64,000 nucleotides of DNA from assembly GCA_013423325.1 (NCBI GenBank), contig BLJB01000049.1:62335-126334 (forward strand), read 5' to 3'. Positions 35,356 to 45,758 of the stretch are shown here, in pieces. This stretch comes from Usnea hakonensis. Its lineage: Eukaryota > Ascomycota > Lecanoromycetes > Lecanorales > Parmeliaceae. Below the pieces are notes generated by a model. It was not told the DNA's origin. It saw only the letters and a list, made by a program, of their open reading frames with translations, and made no database searches. The translations under genes and the position numbers were made by a program. How positions within the stretch are numbered: position 1 is the first letter of the stretch; the number at the start of each line of letters is the position of its first letter.

Positions 35356-36700
35356 TTTTTGACAGGGAGGATGCGAAGTGCCCAGAGAGCGTCCGAGGAG
35401 TCGCGCTGCGCAGCCATTGTTCATAGAAAATGAAGAGCATTGAGCACGAGAGTAATCGGCCTAGCAGTAGTCACGCGCGCACTAATGGAATGTTGTGTAA
35501 TGACAGAATTGCTCTAGAGGTAAAGACGAAAGGAAGTGCGACATCTGCACACGGCCGTAGCGCTAGAATCATTATATCTCCGAAACGAAATGTCTTGGCC
35601 GACGCAGCAGACCTACCTACGCACGCATTGGGAAGGCATTTGGGAGGTTATGGCCCTTGTAGACATGGTTGGCTAGCAGCATCAGCGACTGCCTTTGGAC
35701 TTCAGAGACTGTCAGCTGTTTTGCATGGTTGCCTGGATTGTTTGCCAAGGGCACGGTCTTTAAAGCTTAAGAAGCGTCATTTTCATAGATCATATCCGGA
35801 GTCGTTTTGAAAGTGAGTGATGTCTGAAGCGTGAAGATCGTTGCTTTCACAAATCGCATGCGGAAGTACTGGTTAAACAAATATCTCTGAAGCCTCTGAA
35901 GCGCCAAATTCTCACCGAACAAGCTCCAAAGAATCCTAGAGCTCGGAATCTGCCAAAACATCATCCTCGCTTTCCTGAAATCTCTTATTCGTGTCCGACA
36001 CGTCCTCTGATCCTGGGTCTGCCTCTGCGCTAGCCTGGGATTCCTGAGTGTTTTTCCCTCGTTGCCATGTCTGAGGACGTAGATTTGACTTCCTCCATTG
36101 AGACTGTATCGGTAAGGGTCCAATGTTTCGCAATCACAGGATTGTGTGGCTGCTGGTGTTGCAGATGCCAGGATCGGAGTGTGCTGAGCACGGTGAGCAC
36201 TTGCTTCACTTTCAGAGGTTATAATGAAGACTACAAAGCCGAGCTCAATCAGAGGCTTTTTCTCGCTGAGGTTCGGCTTCTTCATGAGCTCCTCCACACA
36301 CTCCGCAGTTGCGGTCTCGGGTACACCTCTCGGACTGTCTTGAGAGAGTATGGTTTCAAAGTAGGAGCAATGGGATGTTTTAATTTGGTGGTATGTAGAA
36401 GACACTGTGAAAGGTAGAAGAAAAAAGCGTGAAAGAAGAGAGTATGGAAGAAAGATTGAATGGGAGTAGTTAGGATACTCTTACGCTGCACTGTGTTTGT
36501 GCAGCTATGACTCGAGTGTTAACGCACGAACGAAAGACCTTATCCAGATGAATGATTCGAACATGGAGACTTAAATAGAATTTCTTCGCTTCTCTGAGCA
36601 TGTACGTAGCTACAGCTATTGCCATGCAAGATCATTCGTCATTTTGGCCTTGATACTTCAGAACGGCTTCGTTCCTGCCAGCGCTCTCAAAACAACCAGT
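35356..36700. other. Spacer without a supportable gene
   Basis: Long open frames exist (plus 35430-35810; minus 36405-35767 without an ATG), but none has recognisable features. On the minus strand a short frame (36133-35936) ends in an acidic Ser/Glu/Asp-rich stretch that looks protein-like, so a spliced gene cannot be excluded. Confidence 0.35.
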
Positions 36701-37282
36701 CTAAGCTGGAGCCGTCGCTGTCCCCCTCGCGCCCTTCGGTGCACCGGTCTGGAACCCGTTCTTGAACTTGCGCGGCACTTCCCTCATCGAGCGCATGCGG
36801 CCGGTGCCAGTAGTCTTTCTTCGCTTGGCTTTCATTCCCCAGTTGTCTGTGAAATACTATTTAGATTCTAGCATGGTATAGCGGTTGGAGAGGAGGGCAA
36901 TAGGTGGGTGCAAATAGACGAGAATTCATGAACACTTCGTCCCGAAAACAATGTAGGGGCTGGAGATAGCGTACATTGGCGGATTTTAGCAGCAGGATAG
37001 CCACATGATGAGCAGGTGTGCTTTTGGATATGAAGAGAGCGGCGACCTGGAAAAGACGCATTAGCACAACGTCCAAATCATACGGAGGTCTAGCAATTAA
37101 TGAATCATTCGAGCTAGCCAACCCCATAGGATCTTTACCATGAGGAGTATCAATGAACTTACCGCAGCGTCTGCACAAGGTATGCGTCTTATTGTGTCGT
37201 TTACCAAAGGACGAGGTACCCTTAGCTATATGGCCATCAGTTGCGACCTTTGGCTTGTCCTAGGCTTTGAAAACGCACTCAT
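36701..37282 (-). CDS. RPL37: 60S ribosomal protein eL37
   Basis: Zinc-binding protein of the large ribosomal subunit. Exons (complement) 37282-37279, 37225-37163, 37046-36975 and 36846-36701 give 94 aa. The protein reads MTKGTSSFGKRHNKTHTLC, then RRCGRRSLHIQKHTC and SSCGYPAAKIRQYNW; the four cysteines of the two CxxC pairs (CRRC, CSSC) form the zinc site. It continues KAKRRKTTGTGRMRSM and FKNGFQTGAPKGARG. The first coding exon is only 4 nt (ATGA). The exons are too short to stand out as ORFs. Confidence 0.96.
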
Positions 37283-37744
37283 CTTGGGCTAAGTCGTCTG
37301 CAGTAAAGCATCAGCAGCAAAGGAGGATCGGATTCAAAAGACACACGTACCCTCGCAGCGTCAATGTAATTCTTGTTGTGGTTGTCACTCCTACTTCGGA
37401 TAGTAAATTTGGAAAGATTGACGTGCGAAATTCTGCCAAGACTTCGCTTAGCTACCTATGGTTATGGTTAGCCCCCGCAATATACTCGCGTCACTCTATC
37501 TGCAAGGTGGATGACTCGCGAGATTGAAGCAAAATACTATTAAGTAAAGTAAAGTATCAAGAACCGCAATTGGTCTGTGACTGCTGTCTCTTTCGACATC
37601 ATTTAGGACAATGCAAATGATTTTTGAAAACAGAACGATGCCAGAGGGCGACTAACGAGCGCGAATTGGAAGGATTCTGGTGGCCCTACTAGACCAATGC
37701 CAACGCTATTGTTGGAGCTGCTTACCAAATAGAGTCGATATGAT
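37283..37744. promoter_or_regulatory. Divergent promoter region
   Basis: 462 bp between the eL37 gene (-) and the aldo-keto reductase (+). No gene; AT-rich repeat-like AAGTAAAGTAAAGTA at 37540-37556. Confidence 0.4.
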
Positions 37745-38926
37745 ATGAGAGCACTCCTTATAAGCCACCGACCTCCCTCCATCCCGCCCTATCATATACC
37801 CCTATGTGTGAACAATCGCATTGCCCGTAAGTCTCTATATTGCAACACTGCGCTTCGACGCCGTCCATACTTCGTCAAACGCACTTTGACTACCATGGCA
37901 GCCAACATCCCTCAAGCAGCATACAAGCAGCTTGGTAGGAGTGGTCTGAGAGTGTCTGTGCCGATCCTTGGTGCTATGAGCATTGGAGACAAGAGGTGGC
38001 AGCCGTGGGTCACAGAAGAGGATGAAGCGCTTCCATTACTGAAAGCTGCATATGATCGAGGCTTAAACACGTGGGACACAGCAAACGTGTATAGTAATGG
38101 CGTTTCTGAAGAGGTAATTGGCAAGGCGATTCAAAAATACAAGATCCCCCGCCATAAGTTGGTCATTTGCACAAAGTTGTGTGGTACTGTTCGTGAATCC
38201 AACAGCCCCGAGGTGATGGCTCTCAAGGATATCGACAGCACGGTAGATTATGTCAATCAACGAGGGCTATCACGACAAGGGATCTTCGCTGCCGTCAATG
38301 CTTCTCTCGCCCGCTTAGACACGCCCTATATCGATCTTCTACAAATACATCGCTTCGACAAGACCGTCCCCATCGAAGAGACTATGAAAGCATTGCACGA
38401 CCTTGTTGAGAACGGCAAGGTCCATTACATAGGGGCCAGTTCCATGTGGACGTATCAATTCGCAATGATGCAATTCGTGGCCGAGAAGAATGGATGGACG
38501 AAATTTGTGTCGATGCAGAATTTCTACAATTTGCTGTACAGGGAGGAGGAAAGGGAAATGAACAAATTCTGTCTAGAAACTGGCGTTGGACTGATACCCT
38601 GGGGACCGCTGTCTCAAGGCCAGCTCGCTCGCCCACACCATGTCAACGGCAGTACCACTCGCTCCTCTGGCAAGCCACCTCTGCCAGAAGCAGACGTCTC
38701 CATTATCTCCCGCGTAGAGGAGCTTGCTAAGAAAAAGGACTGCAAGATGAGCCACGTAGCATTAGCGTGGATCAATTACAAAGGCATTAGTAGTCCTATC
38801 TGTGGATTCAGCAACGTGGCTAGGTTGGATGAAGCGTTGGAGGCAAGGGGAAAGGAGCTGACCGCCGAAGAAGTGGCGTTTTTGGAAGACCCATATATTC
38901 CCAAAAAAGTTTTTGGCCACGGCTAG
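37745..38926 (+). CDS. Aldo-keto reductase
   Basis: NADPH-dependent oxidoreductase acting on aldehydes or ketones; substrate unknown. Single exon. The catalytic tetrad can be read: Asp and Tyr in DTANVYSNGVSEE, Lys in VICTKLCG and His in LLQIHRFD. The NADPH-binding end shows SMQNFYNLLYREEER, GLIPWGPLSQGQLARP and SPICGFSNVARLDEA. The layout matches the aryl-alcohol dehydrogenase/YajO-like group. The first 50 codons are basic with no acidic residue and could be a mitochondrial presequence; however, Met51 at 37895 sits in the better context (ACCATGG) and gives the usual 343-residue length. Both starts are plausible. Confidence 0.92.
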   Translation: MRALLISHRPPSIPPYHIPLCVNNRIARKSLYCNTALRRRPYFVKRTLTTMAANIPQAAYKQLGRSGLRVSVPILGAMSIGDKRWQPWVTEEDEALPLLKAAYDRGLNTWDTANVYSNGVSEEVIGKAIQKYKIPRHKLVICTKLCGTVRESNSPEVMALKDIDSTVDYVNQRGLSRQGIFAAVNASLARLDTPYIDLLQIHRFDKTVPIEETMKALHDLVENGKVHYIGASSMWTYQFAMMQFVAEKNGWTKFVSMQNFYNLLYREEEREMNKFCLETGVGLIPWGPLSQGQLARPHHVNGSTTRSSGKPPLPEADVSIISRVEELAKKKDCKMSHVALAWINYKGISSPICGFSNVARLDEALEARGKELTAEEVAFLEDPYIPKKVFGHG

Positions 38927-39399
38927 CGAGTAAAATCTCATAGTAGAACAACGAATACCTCAACGCAAGAACGAAATTCGAAATCACCTACAAGAGAGCG
39001 CAAAGGCTGAACGAAGAAGCTTGCTACTATGATAGACGTAGACAGCATACTGAGTGGGAGCCTGGCGTCTTGAAATTCATTCTCTTTTACACCACGAGGC
39101 ACATGTGTGGCCGGGGCATTCAGTCACCCGCAAGCGTGTTCGAACAACAACGGCGAAAATCCACGGATTCCAATTATTAAAAGGTAGCATCCATTAAGTC
39201 GAATCGCAACTCACCTTACTCTACCCATGGGAAAGCAAACCTGCGACCCAGCCGGAGAGAACAAGACGCCAATAAGCTCGCCCTGTAAGCAAACTGCCAT
39301 GCCATGCCAGTCCTTCCTCCTCCAATACCTTGGGCAGAACGGTTCTGCCTCAAAATCCACTAACACCATACCGTTCCTCATCTTTCCAACCCCATCACC
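38927..39399. other. Convergent spacer, nothing recognised
   Basis: Lies between the 3' ends of the aldo-keto reductase (+) and the next minus-strand gene; only short frames. Confidence 0.4.
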
Positions 39400-40059
39400 T
39401 TACCCGTAAGTCATAGCCCGCCCATGTCCGCCTCGACCCAAGAACCGGGCCGGTTCCATCTCCATACCTGCGCTCAACCCCCCAACAACCAAGCCTCTAG
39501 CCCGGAGAGCGTAGCTCATTGCGCCCTCAGCCCCCGCCCCAGCATCAGTGCTATCGTCGCTGCCCACGAGCGCATGGTCTCTCGCATCGATGCCTCTCTG
39601 CGCCAGCATGGCCATGTAGCTCGCATTGACCGTTTCCCGCGGAGTCTCGGCCGTCTCGTTGCTCATGTCGGTGGTGTCGCTCGCGAGCGGCATGGCCTGC
39701 AGCCTGGCGAAAATGGCCGCTTGGGATGGCTGTCTGGCGAGTAGAGTCTGTTGCCTTGCTGCGGTCGATGAGGGCGCGGCGGGGACGAGGTTCCTGACTG
39801 GTGATGCTGTAGGCGTGCGACGGCTCAAATCTTCGGTCCGCCTTATTGGATCAGGTGGTACGTGGGGAGCGGTGCTGCCGGATGAAGCAGAGCGATCGAT
39901 GGTGACAGGCCTTTCAAATCTTGAGGCGCCCTTGCCCAGGCGACGAAGCAGGTAGACGATAATCGCCCCGAACGTGATGATCCACAGTACGAGGAGGACC
40001 GTGGTGGCTACGTAGGTCGATCGGGAGACTGAGGCAGCTCGTGGCTGGAGAAGACCCAT
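39400..40059 (-). CDS. Single-pass membrane protein, function unknown
   Basis: Not recognised. Single exon of 219 aa. One clear membrane helix near the N-terminus (about residues 17-38, VATTVLLVLWIITFGAIIVY) is followed by a basic stop-transfer stretch (LLRRLGKG) and a disordered Ala/Ser/Thr/Pro/Arg-rich tail. By the positive-inside rule the tail should be cytosolic. The tail is low in complexity but the frame is open throughout and the start codon is well placed. The upstream region contains an inverted copy of the end of the neighbouring TOK channel gene. Confidence 0.6.
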   Translation of the reverse strand: MGLLQPRAASVSRSTYVATTVLLVLWIITFGAIIVYLLRRLGKGASRFERPVTIDRSASSGSTAPHVPPDPIRRTEDLSRRTPTASPVRNLVPAAPSSTAARQQTLLARQPSQAAIFARLQAMPLASDTTDMSNETAETPRETVNASYMAMLAQRGIDARDHALVGSDDSTDAGAGAEGAMSYALRARGLVVGGLSAGMEMEPARFLGRGGHGRAMTYG

Positions 40060-40124
40060 GCTCAGCCTAGGATTTGGCGAGGAGACAGAGGATGGGCCGA
40101 TCAGATGACGGCTTCCAGCTGCGG

Positions 40125-40557
40125 AAAGTAGTGATGGGTGGAGTCGACGGCTGAAGGTACCTTTTTCCTATGAGTCAGTTAGTGGTCCCTCCGGACCAAG
40201 CTAAGAGCTCGTACGACATGGCAAATACCCAATGTCTTTCTTAGCCTTGCAAACATTCTAGATTGTTCATATTGATCTCTTTCGCGGCGATTCTATATCT
40301 ATGCCATTGCTGGCTTTTGATAGTGACACTCTATTGCAGATGGCTAAGCAAGCGGCTTAAGTATGGGCAGTCTCAGATTCACTTCACTTCACTTTCAAGC
40401 CGATTGGTCTCAATTTCACGCTCATCGGCCGACGGAGATACCAAGAGTCACCGACTGACCTCGGCATCTTTGCCATGTCGTACAAGCTCTTAGCTTGGTC
40501 CGGGTGACTCATAGGAAAAAGGTACCTTCAGCCGTCGACTCCACCCATCACTGCTTT
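40125..40557. repeat. Inverted duplication of the TOK gene 3' end
   Basis: Left arm 40125-40225 (101 nt) and right arm 40469-40557 (89 nt) are reverse complements with about three mismatches and one 12-nt indel; the spacer is 243 bp. The right arm covers the last 22 codons and the stop of the TOK channel (minus strand). The left arm carries the same codons on the plus strand, with four extra codons before the final GPS, so even the indel keeps the frame. The copy lies 66-166 bp upstream of the start of the 39400-40059 gene. See findings. Confidence 0.95.
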
Positions 40558-42851
40558 GCTTTACTCCAACGCCACCTTTCTTGTTTTTCAAGGTCTCGTC
40601 ACTGTCATCGGTACTACTATCTCTGTTTGAATGAATTCTTCGAGTGTTCTCCCCTCGATCTTGATTTTCGTTCTCGGTCTTGACCCCCAAAAGTTTCTTC
40701 AGCTCTTTCTCCAAGGTCATCGACAATCTCTCCAGCACCCATTCCGCCTCCTCAGAATCTCCCATCAGCGGACTGCGATTGCCCAACCAACTCCACTGGC
40801 GCAGCCCGCTTTCCATGTCGTCTGTCTGGGCTTGCTGCATGTCCGGCTTTCCATCAGTGTTATTTTTCACCTTGATAGGCGCGGTGCGATGAGAGGCACT
40901 GTGAGATTCATCTTCCCCCATAAGCTTGAGGAACCATGCCCACTCGTCGTAATCGTACTTTCGCGGCGGAGACTCTTCCAAATGTTTCAGGACGTTGCGA
41001 ACTTCTTTAATGAGAAGAAAGTGATATGAGTGGATGTCCTCTCTCAGTTTGTCGCCTTTGAGATTCGCTTGCCGAGCTTCTTTGAGCTCTTCGTCTTCGA
41101 CTTGACTAGCAAGGAGATCCGTGGCCCCAGCACCTTCATTTCCTTTCTCCGAGTCGATTTTCTCACCAAAGCCAGCCAAACCTAAGGCATCTCCGAATAA
41201 TCTGCCGCCCGAAGTTTTCGCTACGAATTTTTTTACTCGATATCTTAACGGCGCATCCCCCGGTAAGACCGTGAACTCTCCCAGATACAGTGTGAGATCA
41301 CCGATGAATTTCACAACCGTATCACCCATGTTGCTAATGACAATGGTAAGTGTTGGAACGGCAAGCAATGACCAGAACACGAAGAACGCCTTGCCTGAGT
41401 TACTGTACGGTACGTAGTCACCATACCCAATGGTGAGTAGGGTGGTGTACGCAAAATAAAGGGACTGAAAGTAAGACCACTGCTGCTCATACTCTGCCTT
41501 GTAGAACACCACCGCTCCAATGAGCCACAAAATAAGCCATGCACTTCCGGAGATGAAAAGAGCTTGCCACTTTTGCCTAGTCGAAGCTTGGTTCTGTATC
41601 TCTCGCATAAGCTTGAACTCTGCCTCTCGCCTCTCACGTTCTGACATGCCTACTTCCTCAGCCTGATCCTTGCTGTGAATTGGGTTGAGCTTGTCAGTCT
41701 GGTCCTTTCGAGACATTCTTTTCAATAGAAGCTCGCGTTTCTTCTCCACCATTCGTTTTCCGAGTTTCTTCTTTCCTCGCTGTAAGACAAGCGAGCGAAT
41801 AGAGCCAATGACAAGACCCAAAATGAGTATACCGCCAATTGCATATGGGAAGAGCAATCCTCTGCCGAGGTGGGTTGAAGGAGCATAGTCCCCAATGCCC
41901 ACAGTGAGCAATGTATAGTTGGTGAAGTACACGGAATCAAGGAACATCCAACCCTCAATTTTTGCATAAACACCAGCGCCTCCAACCATGTAGATCATGA
42001 AACTAATCGTCTGTAACATGAGCGTCCGCTGGCTAGTGTTGAGCTTGAATTCCTTCGAATAGTGACCCCTCCAAGCTCCGATGACCGTGAAGACCATCAA
42101 AGTTGCAATGATAAAGTAGAGTACCGCTGCGAATATAGCGTAGTAGAATGCTTGTGTCAAGGCTCGTCTCTGACCAGGGACTTTAACGATATGGATGATA
42201 CTTGCAATGTCGGCAATGAGCAAGATTGATGAAAGGTACCAGCCGATGATTGTAATGGGTTGAGCAACGGGAAAGGACAAGCGGCGAGCCATGTTTAGCA
42301 GTAGGGAGAAGTTGGCAATGATTGCAAGACCGAGGGAAACGCCATTGACCGCCAGCAGCCTGGACGCCGTGTTAGCACTCAATACGTCTTTGCACCGAGA
42401 AATCCCATGTCTCTCTCACCCACTGAGGAATGCGAGGAATAGGGCAGGAATACCATTTCGGGTCCCTAACATCGATACCGTGTGATTCGTTGGCTCCAAG
42501 TCCAGGAGGTATCTCGACTCGCCAGTGCTCGACGAGGGCGCAGATGTTGAAGGCTGTGGCCATTGGGCCAAAGGTGCCCTATATCTAGTACTTAGCCGAA
42601 AATGCACACCGACAATTGTCACCCAAATGTCATCTGATACGTACAGCAAGCAAGGGGAATGCGGTTGACGCAAACCACCATCGACTGGGGCGCAGAAGTC
42701 AGCAAAGAGGTTGAATGGGACGATGTTGCGGGGCTAACCTTGGATTCAGGAAGGACTGCTCTACTCCCTCGATGTGCTCGTCTTCCTGCTCTGTGTCTTC
42801 AATTTTGTCTTGAGACTCAGCGACAGGCTCGTGAAGCCCCGGGTCGTTCAT
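40490..42851 (-). CDS. TOK1: TOK-type outward-rectifier K+ channel
   Basis: Two-pore-domain potassium channel of the fungal plasma membrane with eight membrane segments. Exons (complement) 42851-42739, 42684-42645, 42578-42454 and 42359-40490 give 715 aa. The acidic N-terminus (MNDPGLHEPVAESQDK) precedes RWWFAS and the first helix. Pore 1 is LLTVGIGDYAPS (GIGD, residues 247-250) and pore 2 is LLTIGYGDYVPYS (GYGD, 404-407), the expected selectivity filters. A basic linker lies between the pores (about 285-360). The cytosolic C-terminus of about 270 residues is charged. Intron phases all agree. The last 22 codons are duplicated in inverted orientation just downstream (40125-40225). Confidence 0.96.
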
Positions 42852-43495
42852 GGTGGCAGTGTATGTAGGTCTAGTACTGGAGGAAACTTAGGTATGTGCT
42901 TTTGTTCTTGTTTGGTCTGTAGGAGACTACATGGTAGAAGAAAGGAAGGGAGATGAGAAACACAGGGTGGGGGAGGGAGAGGAAAGGAGAAGAGGGGAGG
43001 AGACAATTAGTGACAATAGATAAGAAAAGTGTCGACGTTCTGCAGGTGATGCTTTTTTGGTTTTTGGTTTTTCGCAGCATGATCATCAGATGTACACTGA
43101 AAGGGCAAAGTAGGTACCAGGCCACAAATTCAAAGAGACTAGGTACTACAGATACCCCACTATATTTACTTAAGTACCTTACCGCCTTTACCGGACCTTA
43201 AGGTATGTACGAGTACCACTAGTACATATATCTTACGTAACTGCATTGGAGCATGCTGCACACTGCACGCAATACAACATCCACGTGAGACCACTACTAC
43301 GTAGCCCAAAGGAATTGAGTTCGACGGACATGTACCTACCTTATCTCCACTCAGCTTCTCAACTCCAGCTCACAGTCAAGGCTGAAGGAGCATTGAAAAA
43401 ATCCTCATCGTGATAGCTACATACAGCACTGGAGCTTCAAACATTCTCATGCCTCCAATATCATTGAATAAAAAGAGCAAAAAAAAGGCTATAAG
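42852..43495. other. Intergenic, purine-rich tract
   Basis: Upstream of the TOK gene. It contains a GA-rich plus-strand tract (42940-43010), i.e. a CT-rich tract on the coding strand about 100-150 bp upstream of the TOK start, as often seen in fungal promoters. AGGTAC/CCTTA motifs cluster at 43110-43205. No gene seen. Confidence 0.4.
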
Positions 43496-45758
43496 TCAAG
43501 ACTCGACCTTACAAAGTGCAACACAAAATTCGCCAAATTCTCCCTTGGTTCCTTCGTCAATGGCAGACTCGAGTCGTTTGCCGTATTTGTGCTTAAAGGA
43601 CACTTTTATTCTCTCCAAATGTCGTGGCTCCCAGTGAAATCGCACCAGTCGGCTAACGAGTAGCTCAGTGCGGTCTTTCGATGTCTCTGCCAAGGCTTGA
43701 TGCAATAGGAGGGCGTCACGGACAGGCTTATTCAGGACGCCGTTGAGGATATGGGCCAGGGTTTCACCCTAGCAGATATCAGTTTATCCATCATAATGAA
43801 AGGCGCGAGGCTTTCTTACCACCAAATTGCGAGATTTCTGAATCATCTCTCTTGCAAAATTCTTACGATACTGACTTTCAAACACACGCAAGACCTCGGC
43901 AAGGTGTTTGTCGCTTCTGACGACAATGATGTTGATCATCGCTGTTTCTCCCCCCTCCTTAGTCGTCAAGGCACGGTGGAGTTCCTGCACATCTCTTCGC
44001 ACAAGCTCGATGGAAAGCTTGTCACTCTCCGACATGCGTTTCTCTTCTAAAGCGAGTAAAACAGCAAAACGGAACTTGTCCTTCTTCAGCTCGGTCTGCA
44101 TGCACTTTTCCAGGCTGTTGTTGTACCGCTGGTCGCTAAATGCATCTTTGATTTTCATTATTTCACTATTCGTCCGACCCATGAGACTCTCAATTAGAAG
44201 TTCTCGCCGTGAGGTGTTGGATTGATACCAAAAGTTTGCCCAGTGCGCCTCGCTCTCCCATTTTCCGAGAGCCGTTGCATAGGCAACCTTTCCAAGATTG
44301 CCAGTGAGCTTCATTTTGATGTGCTTAGCGATGTTAACACCCTTGCCTTGCGCTTTCATGTGCTTTTTGTATTCAGTCCTTAACATTAAAACGTGGTCAT
44401 CCGAGAGGCAAGGAAGGATCTTGATGATGGGTTTAGCCTCGGGCGTCGAATGCTTTAACACTGCCGCAAGTGCAAGAGCATCAGGCTCAGGGTCGTAAAA
44501 AGAGACAGACTTTCTTTGGAGCGTTGACTTCTTGGAGAAGTGGCCTCCCGAGTCGTCAGAGTCTCCAGATGAGAGTTTTTCCAAGTCAGAGAGGCCTTCA
44601 TCCATAGTTGATGGCAGTACCAATGGAGACGGCATTGGCGACATCGATTGGTATGTGCCTCGATAGGATTCGAGGAGCGGACTGCCTGGTGGTAAGCCAC
44701 CCTGCATATGACCGGAATGCTGGCCTGGTGCTGCAAGAGACGATCCTCCAGTAGCTCCTCCTGAGACTGATAGGCGGTGCAGCTTTGGCGGAGATGGTGG
44801 AGCATACGAACCACGATAGGGATTGGTCTCGGCATACTGAGGCTGGGCGCTCATGGAAAGCTTTCTGCCGTTGGAGGTATAAGCACTGAGATCCGCATAT
44901 TGGTAGTGTGGATACTCTGGTCCACGCGAGGTGATGGAACCAGAGTGAATCCTCTGAGCTTCGGGTCGAGATATGATCTGAGGCTGGGCATACCTATAGC
45001 AGCATCAGTCACTTAGAAACACTTTAGGCTAAGGGACGCGGTAGCGTGTACTGTGGGTGAGGGGAATGTCCTCCGTTAAATGCTCCAGGCATCGACAACT
45101 GGCGATGCTTTTCCCCACTCTCAACGCTGCTGGTGCTCATATGGCGTTTGAATTCTACCGGTCTTTCGTGATGCTCAGGCGATGCGTAGCTGCCATGGCG
45201 CTCTCGCTCATACCTTGATGTCGAGGTCTCAATGTATTCACCGTTACGACTCGAAGCGACCTTTCTAGGGTGTTTGTGTCTGTTCTTTCTGTCGTCTTCG
45301 CTCGAGCTTGAGCTAGAGTCGCTCTCGTTGTAGTGCTTCTTGGAAGCCTTCTTCCTAGACCTGCTGTCGGATTCGCTATCACTATAGCGCTTCTTTGACT
45401 TTTTCTTGCTCTTGTTATCCGAATCACTCTCGCCGTGATGTTTCTTTGAGGACCTTCTCTTGGATCTGGGGTCCGAGTCACTGTCATCGCTATCGGAATG
45501 CTTCTTGTAGGACTTCTTTTTCAATTTTGGCTCGGATTCGCTCTCTGAAGAGTTTTCGTAGCGCTTTTTGGAAGACTTTTTCTTCGAATGAGTGTCGGAG
45601 TCGCTTTCATCGCTGTAATACTTCTTCGAGGCCTTCTTCGTCCTAATGACGACAGCTGGTGATGGGGCTCTTAGGTCTCGCGATCTTGATCGTTCATCCT
45701 TGCGGCCTGGAGATTTGGAGCGACCTCTGGAACGACCGTCGTCGACACGGAGAGACAT
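43496..45758 (-). CDS. Large fungal annexin with repetitive N-terminus
   Basis: Membrane-binding protein of the fungal annexin group. Exons (complement) 45758-45052, 44993-43820 and 43768-43496 give 717 aa. Residues 1-200 are a tandem, charged low-complexity region: about six units of 14-20 residues of the form SKKxYSDSxSD. A Pro/Ser-rich linker follows (to about residue 390). The annexin core is C-terminal, with ALALAAVLKHSTPEAKPI, ILPCLSDDHVLMLRTEY, ESLMGRTNSEIMKIKDAF, LAEVLRVFESQYRKNF and LERIKVSFKHKYGKRLE, which fit the repeated helix pattern. The usual GxGTDE calcium loops are not evident, so calcium binding may be weak or lost. The call rests on pattern memory, not alignment. Confidence 0.85.

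Noticed and set aside
35430..35810. 126-codon plus-strand open frame with ATG
   Set aside because: Composition is not protein-like and nothing supports it; overlaps the above frame.
35767..36405. 212-codon minus-strand open frame
   Set aside because: It has no ATG start, no recognisable motif, and competing protein-like stretches in the other two frames; it may be chance or part of an unresolved spliced gene, so it was not called.
43784..44050. Plus-strand frames opposite the annexin gene
   Set aside because: Shadows of the minus-strand annexin exons, without independent coding features.
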